Source of the DNA: an uncultured Candidatus Saccharibacteria bacterium | GTDB taxonomy: Bacteria > Patescibacteriota > Saccharimonadia > Saccharimonadales > Saccharimonadaceae | Assembly (NCBI GenBank): GCA_947307225.1 | Contig: CAMZIL010000006.1 | Span: forward strand, 1 to 46,333 | Direction: 5' to 3' | DNA length: 46,333 nucleotides | Shown here: piece after piece, positions 46,063 to 46,333 of the stretch | Numbering within the stretch: position 1 is the first letter of the stretch | Layout of the letters: each line of letters opens with the position of its first letter | Program-made: the position numbers and the translations under genes | The notes under the pieces: model-generated | Database searches by the model: none | Seen by the model: the letters and a program-made list of their open reading frames with translations, nothing else | Told to the model about the DNA's origin: nothing

Positions 46063-46091
46063 TTTACACATTCCGTAAAATCGTATAAAAT
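46063..46091 (+). promoter_or_regulatory. Promoter of tuf
   Basis: TTTACA (46063-46068), exactly 17 bp, TAAAAT (46086-46091). The predicted leader is about 70 nt. Confidence 0.75.
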
Positions 46092-46106
46092 ATACGCATA
46101 TATAGC

Positions 46107-46154
46107 TTTGGGCTGGTTAATATTAGTGCCCAAAATTATTAATAATATAAAGGA
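46107..46154 (+). ncRNA. Structured leader of tuf, str-leader family
   Basis: TTTGGGC (46107-46113) pairs with GCCCAAA (46128-46134), 7 bp, enclosing a 14-nt loop. AAAATTATTAA and ATAAAGGAG follow. It has the same order of elements and the same GGGC/GCCC core as the fusA leader. Confidence 0.6.
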
Positions 46155-46167
46155 GAATAAAAACACT

Positions 46168-46333
46168 ATGGCAGATTTTGACCGTAGCAAGCCACATATC
46201 AATGTGGGTACCATGGGTCACGTTGACCACGGTAAAACTACTTTGACTGCTGCTATCACTGCTGTTCTCGCAAAGAAGCTTCCTTCCGAGATCAACAAGC
46301 CAGTCGCTTACGACCAGATCGATAACGCTCCAG
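46168..46333 (+). CDS. tuf: Elongation factor Tu, 5' part
   Basis: Only the first 55 residues are in the window; the gene runs off the right edge. [20 protein letters not shown] then [11 protein letters not shown] is the EF-Tu start, with the P-loop GHVDHGKT at residues 17-24. EF-Tu delivers aminoacyl-tRNA to the ribosome. An AAAGGAG site lies 14 nt upstream of the ATG. It has its own promoter and a leader related to that of fusA, although the two genes are now separated by the 43727 and 44406 genes on the other strand. Confidence 0.97.
   Translation, partial: MADFDRSKPHINVGTMGHVDHGKTTLTAAITAVLAKKLPSEINKPVAYDQIDNAP

Noticed and set aside
1-46333. UGA recoded to glycine, as in Gracilibacteria
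   Set aside because: TGA closes clear genes (for example at 5202-5204 and 9870-9872), and no conserved protein requires read-through.
1-46333. CRISPR array, insertion sequence or prophage
   Set aside because: No regularly spaced direct repeats, transposase or integrase motifs, or structural phage genes were found.

Overview
The window looks like a compact chromosomal segment of a Patescibacteria (CPR) cell, most likely Candidatus Saccharibacteria (TM7). This placement is inference. It rests on very short intergenic gaps, the standard genetic code (TGA is used as a stop, which argues against Gracilibacteria and Absconditabacteria), core translation genes mixed with many orphan single-pass membrane proteins, FemAB-type peptidoglycan enzymes, a VirB2-like pilin fusion and a large surface adhesin. 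These fit a reduced-genome, surface-attached epibiont. No decisive marker such as 16S rRNA is present. No CRISPR array, insertion sequence or prophage was seen, and no gene-free stretch exceeds 300 bases.

Layout. 1-7.8 kb: tRNA-Leu, an FAD oxidase, trigger factor, an AlkD-like glycosylase, a Cys-cluster protein, two rRNA/tRNA methyltransferase-like genes and small membrane proteins. 7.9-11.9 kb: a cell-wall operon (MurF-like ligase, alpha/beta hydrolase, tandem FemAB paralogues). 12.0-16.8 kb: a DUF308-like membrane protein, a second divergent Mur-ligase-like protein, parA-parB, frr and two anchored proteins. 16.8-19.2 kb (minus): a thiol-redox operon (trxA, trxB, anchored rhodanese-like, anchored thioredoxin-like). 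19.3-24.4 kb: rpmG, then secE-nusG, rplK and rplA in conserved order but with one orphan gene inserted in each gap. 24.5-34.0 kb: accessory region with a large orphan protein, alpha-glucan phosphorylase, an acyltransferase-like protein, tRNA-Gln, the pilin/cysteine-peptidase fusion, an ABC-F ATPase and an apparently frameshifted small gene. 34.1-46.3 kb: the str operon (rpsL-rpsG, fusA, tuf) split into three pieces by an adhesin, a GH13 enzyme, small membrane proteins and a putative zinc metalloprotease.

Expression architecture is the most striking feature. Twelve genes have a -10 hexamer placed 6 or 7 nt before the ATG, so their mRNAs should be leaderless. Many downstream operon genes instead start at a one-base TAATG stop/start overlap, and others use Shine-Dalgarno sites. 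Four near-identical TTGACT/TATAAT promoters serve small orphan genes. Several promoters are merged with the terminator of the previous gene; in one the -35 box sits in the terminator loop, and in two places the stop codon lies at the loop of the terminator hairpin. The three str-operon fragments (rpsL, fusA, tuf) keep related 5' leaders, each a hairpin followed by a similar A/T block and a Shine-Dalgarno site, which is the best candidate here for an undescribed cis-acting RNA family.

Functionally, the cell-wall operon, adhesin, pilin/peptidase fusion and anchored redox proteins together describe an elaborate envelope. The phosphorylase and the GH13 enzyme suggest alpha-glucan use. All function calls come from motif recognition by eye, with no database search.
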